From Conidiobolus incongruus B7586 (taxonomy: Eukaryota > Entomophthoromycota > Entomophthoromycetes > Entomophthorales > Conidiobolaceae), in the NCBI GenBank assembly GCA_000697335.1, contig JNEM01015967.1:1-36859 (forward strand): a stretch of 36,859 bases of DNA, given 5' to 3'. The position numbers and the translations under genes are program-made. Shown in pieces: positions 33,588 to 36,859 of this stretch. Each line of letters begins with the position of its first letter. Positions within the stretch are counted from its first letter, which is position 1. The notes under the pieces were generated by a model. It was not told where the DNA came from and searched no databases. It saw only the letters and a list, made by a program, of their open reading frames with translations.

Positions 33588-34403
33588 TTATGAATCAGTT
33601 AGATCAATAAGAGGAGGGTTACTTGATTGAGATTGTTCAATTCCGTTAACTGTAACTTGAACTCTGCCATCTGGAAATTCTCGCCTGACGGTTCTATTTC
33701 CTCGTGCGTCGGTAGTTATTGTTGTAGAGGTCCTCTGACCATTTATGATGCTTACAGATGTCTGAGTGGAAATGCCACCGTTTCCAAATGAAAAAGATTG
33801 AGATCTAGAAGATTGAGAGTTAGAGTGTTGGTTGTTGAAATTGTCACTAGAGCTGTTGAAATGGCTGTCGAAGCCTGAGCCACGGTTATAAGAGGTAGGG
33901 TCAAAGGAGGAGAAATTACCAAAGGGGCTGTGATTGAATCCAGAAAACGATTGAAGGGGTGCGAATGGTTGGAAAGGATCACTCATTCCAGAAAAGAAAG
34001 ATTGCTGATGCATTGGTCCAGAGCGAGAGTTGAAACGAGCATTAAAATGTGAATTCATGAAAGGATCTGAGCCGAAAAAGTTTCGGAATAGCTCTCTAGG
34101 ATCCATAAAGTCGAAGTGGGATCTTGAGTGAGAGTAGTCCCAGCCAGAAGATAATTCGGGAGATGACTCAGGATTGGCTAACGAATAGTCATATTGACTT
34201 CTCCTCTGGGTATCGGATAGAGTTTGATATGCTTCAGAGATAATTTTAAACATCTGTTCAGCTTCTTCACGGTTGTTGGGATTCTTATCAGGGTGCCATT
34301 GTAGAGATAACTTCTTGTAAGCTTTCTTAATTTGGTCTAGAGTAGCTGTATTTTCAATTTCAAATAGTTCATAATAGTTGATATTATTTTCGTTGTCAGC
34401 CAT
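33588..34403 (-). CDS. Class B J-domain co-chaperone, DNAJB6-like
   Basis: This intronless gene encodes 271 residues from ATG 34403. The J domain occupies about 8-73, with the Hsp70-activating HPD at 37-39 and preceding KKAYKKLSLQW. A long region rich in Phe, Ser, Gly, Asn and His follows (about 90-205), with repeated DPF and SFSGF-like pieces; a Cys-rich zinc region and the class A/B C-terminal beta domains of DnaJ are absent. A short beta-rich tail (about 208-255) reads ISTQTSVSIINGQRTSTT... and VQVTVNG, the pattern of DNAJB6-type proteins (STST--VNG--ITT ... ING). It should recruit Hsp70 to aggregation-prone clients in cytosol or nucleus. The extreme C-terminus PLIDLTDS fits a SUMO-interacting motif of the IDLT type. 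The promoter region upstream is A+T-rich; no heat-shock element was identified with confidence. Confidence 0.9.
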   Translation of the reverse strand: MADNENNINYYELFEIENTATLDQIKKAYKKLSLQWHPDKNPNNREEAEQMFKIISEAYQTLSDTQRRSQYDYSLANPESSPELSSGWDYSHSRSHFDFMDPRELFRNFFGSDPFMNSHFNARFNSRSGPMHQQSFFSGMSDPFQPFAPLQSFSGFNHSPFGNFSSFDPTSYNRGSGFDSHFNSSSDNFNNQHSNSQSSRSQSFSFGNGGISTQTSVSIINGQRTSTTITTDARGNRTVRREFPDGRVQVTVNGIEQSQSSNPPLIDLTDS

Positions 34404-35109
34404 TTTAAATACTCATTAGACATGATCCTATTCGATAAATCAATTCATTCAACCCTTTATATATTATTTATTTCATCATTATTAAATATGGGAAATTTCA
34501 TTATTGTATATCATAAATTTCAATTGATTGGGTCAATATTATGTTTATCCAATCAAGATAATTATTTTGGATCAATGAAGTAAGCTCAGGGTCTACACCA
34601 ATAATTAGGTAATTTCTAGATTCTTCTCATCATCTTTCAGTCATATAAAATTCATCATTTCAACAATCTTTCATGTACTCAAAATTAGTATAAATTATGT
34701 AATATGTTTTAATTTTAGTAGAATAAGTTCGTAAATGTTATTTTTATCCATATGAAAACTATTATTGAATTCAAATCATTAATTTCATTCGAATTTATTA
34801 ATCACATAATCTACACCAATTGATTACAAAAATGGCTATTGATAGTGATGATATAATTTCTTTTGGTAGATTGGGCCACTATATAAATAACCAGCTCATG
34901 CTAGAAGTTGTATCTAATTCATTATTAACACAATTAGGGTTTATTATACATTAATTTTAAATTCAATTTGCAAATAATTTGAGCAGTAGTGAGAATTGAT
35001 TTCAAAATAGTATCTCCTTTAATATTTTTTATTTTATAAAACATTTATTATGAAAATTAAATCTTGATGCTACTTTCAAAAATTCAAATATCTTTTACTG
35101 ATATTCAAA
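34404..35109. other. A+T-rich spacer between the J-protein gene and the mariner fossil
   Basis: This contains the J-protein upstream region. A 40-codon plus-strand frame at 34832-34954 (MAIDSDDIISFGRLG) is more protein-like than its surroundings and might be an isolated exon or relic; I could not extend it. Confidence 0.4.
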
Positions 35110-35960
35110 ATATATTAATTTACAAATAAAATATTTGATCAATAGGTGACATAATTGTCTAGAAATTTTTTAAAAACGCCACTTCACAATCTATGGAAGA
35201 AATCAACTTGGAAATTATTTTCAATTTGTATAAAATTTCCTAATCAGAAATCCATATATCTTTTTTGAAGGACAAAAAGTATTATAATCACAGGGATTAA
35301 AATCAAAGGAATATAACATATGAGGTAAGGTTGGTCAGTTGTTTCATTTGGATATATTGGTTACTAACCTCGCCTAATGATATCTGGCATTATCTAAAAA
35401 TATAATTGTGCTTTTGAATTTTTTTATTCTTACATATTTGGAAATATTAGAACATAAAATAAAGTTTAGCCATAGCTTTTCATATTTAAATTTTCATTCA
35501 GAAGTTTATATAATACTATTTTACTATAGTTCATTCCAATGAGCAAATACCTTTTCCTCTGGGATAAATTTTTTTTGAAAATCAGCTCTGGCTTGTTTAG
35601 GCCTTAACAAAAATTTGGAAATTATAATGGATTATAAATAGAAATACATGTTTCATTAATAGATATAGTATGATTTAATTGAAAAAATTATGTTTATATC
35701 AACTTTAACTTTGTTTTGCATTCAAAGCCTTTTAACTTTTTGTTCTTCATTCAAAATAATTATACTTATTTTTTGGTTTTCTAGTAAGCCAAAATTAATT
35801 TTCAAAGAGGTGAAGAGTGGCAGATGTGATATTTGTTAGCTCGAGAATTATTTGAAATTTGCTATACTTTTCAATATATTTTGAAATTTCTTTTTTCATA
35901 CTTAAAATCAATTGCAATAACTGGGCAACCAAATTTTGGTCAATTTCCAATAGTACATGG
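35110..35960 (-). mobile_element. Fossil mariner (DD34D) DNA transposon
   Basis: Minus-strand blocks match mariner transposases. IIFLDNARYHQARLV at about 35360-35410 is the second-Asp region (IIF-QDNARPH-A). SFDFNPCDYNTF at about 35270-35305 is the third-Asp region (SPDLAPSDYHLF). The two Asp codons (35392-35394 and 35287-35289) lie in one frame with exactly 34 residues between, the mariner DD34D spacing, though stops interrupt the frame between them. Upstream, RPKQARADFQKKFIPEEKVF (about 35545-35610) recalls the RPG...KKV-WWN region, and LNEEQKVKRL (about 35725-35755) recalls the LTEEQK-KR linker before the first Asp. The coding region is broken by many stops and frame changes, so it is non-autonomous and old. 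I could not identify terminal inverted repeats or the TA target duplications, so the ends are estimates. Confidence 0.68.
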
Positions 35961-36859
35961 CTCATTTTAAAATTGATTAATTCAATTTTTAATTCGTAGA
36001 TATATTATAACCTGATCACAATATGTAAATAACAAGTTTGATGGATTAGGTATATTTAGCATTATACTGGAAATGCAATTTCAACTAAAATTGATATATT
36101 TAGAACGTCAAATTTGGAATTAAGTCAATAATTTCAAAATATATTATTATTCTAAAACATAGAATTATGACTATAAATTAAATTTATTTTTTAAGGAGAC
36201 TGATATAATAATGATAATTATATATATATGTAGTTTAAGATTAAGAAAAATAACAAAAAAATAGTTTGCTTTAATATATTTTGTGATATAATCTTATAAA
36301 ATCATCAATTGAAATAGTGAAATAATCTAATTTTATTTGTATAGTTATAATCTTATATTTTTCTAATTAAATTAATATTATTTATAGGGAAAGGTATTAG
36401 ATTTTCAAATATATTGTAAAAATATTATTATTTATTACAATTTAATAAAAAAATATTTCAAAATAATATAATCTAAAAAATGTGATACCAATATTTTGAT
36501 ATTTCTTAAGATGCTTAAAAGATGTTTATACTTCCAATTATTAATATTACTCTGTAATTTAAATAAAGGGAATTTTTTGTGATTAAAAAAAAATAAATAT
36601 TTTGATATATAATTTGTAAAAATAAATGAAAAATATAAAATTAATAATTTCTTTTATTCCTAATAACTTTTTGCTATATTTTTAACTAAGTTCTAATATT
36701 TAAAATATAATTTTTTTATTAAAGACTAAAATTTGATATTTTATAAACTAATTAAAATTTCTTGTAAAAATTTTCTTTTCTATAATTTAATTTTTTAATT
36801 ACCTAAAACAATTATAATCACATAAGTTATAATTTAAAAAAAATATTAGATATAGTAAT
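35961..36859. other. Terminal A+T-saturated spacer
   Basis: Nearly pure A/T with occasional G or C. I see no gene; any lost 5' end of the mariner element might extend into the first part. Confidence 0.45.

Noticed and set aside
34832-34954. 40-codon plus-strand frame MAIDSDDIISFGRLG...
   Set aside because: Somewhat protein-like but isolated; it could not be extended by splicing or linked to the mariner relic on the other strand.
1-36859. tRNA, rRNA, CRISPR or retroviral/LTR elements
   Set aside because: No T-loop-like GGTTCRA words in a cloverleaf context, no rRNA-like GC-rich blocks, no direct-repeat arrays and no reverse transcriptase or capsid-like blocks were seen by eye on either strand.

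Overview
The window reads as nuclear DNA of a fungus, most likely from an early-diverging (zygomycete-grade) lineage with a very A+T-rich genome. The evidence is a Bro1/BroA-type ESCRT protein with fungal sequence features, a Fun30/SMARCAD1 remodeler, an AIR-type zinc-knuckle protein, a PSTAIRE Cdc28-like kinase, and GT-AG introns of about 47-77 nt in otherwise compact genes. Genes are islands of lower A+T content in A+T-saturated spacers carrying long (AT)n runs. I saw no operons, tRNA, rRNA or viral elements. The organism assignment is inference.

Layout. 1-960 (-): decayed DNA topoisomerase I copy running off the left edge. 2138-2545 (+): mitochondrial single-RRM protein. About 3360-5310 (-): decayed relative of the meiotic ssDNA-binding protein MEIOB. 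5640-8494 (-): Fun30/SMARCAD1 with an N-terminal series of SUMO-interaction-like acidic motifs. 8495-12029: A+T desert. 12030-12437 (+): orphan 135-residue protein. 13277-16265 (-): Bro1/ALIX. About 17040-18560 (+): unidentified broken-looking locus. 18985-20525 (-): eight-exon AIR1/2-like four-knuckle protein, including two small 3' exons. 21806-23343 (+): DDX47/Rrp3 helicase (four exons). 26259-27164 (+): Cdk1-like kinase. 27809-29047 (-): secreted CAP protein, apparently a tandem of two CAP domains with the first degenerate. 30113-30694 (-): nuclease-A-inhibitor (NuiA)-like protein. 31148-33241 (+): HemW/RSAD1 in 15 exons, three of them only 11-12 bp. 33588-34403 (-): DNAJB6-like class B J-protein. 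About 35110-35960 (-): fossil DD34D mariner transposase. The rest to 36859 is A+T-rich spacer.

The genes are unrelated housekeeping functions: chromatin remodeling, nuclear RNA surveillance and rRNA processing, endosomal sorting, cell-cycle control, mitochondrial heme handling and chaperoning. They do not form a pathway. The more unusual material is (i) three decaying loci plus a transposon fossil in 37 kb, (ii) a MEIOB relative in a probable fungus, (iii) the SIM-like motif series in the Fun30 homolog, (iv) extreme micro-exon splitting of HemW beside intronless neighbours, (v) a eukaryotic NuiA-like protein and (vi) the tandem CAP protein. I found no clearly new multi-gene system. Reading frames were assembled by eye from splice signals and family patterns; no alignment or search was run.
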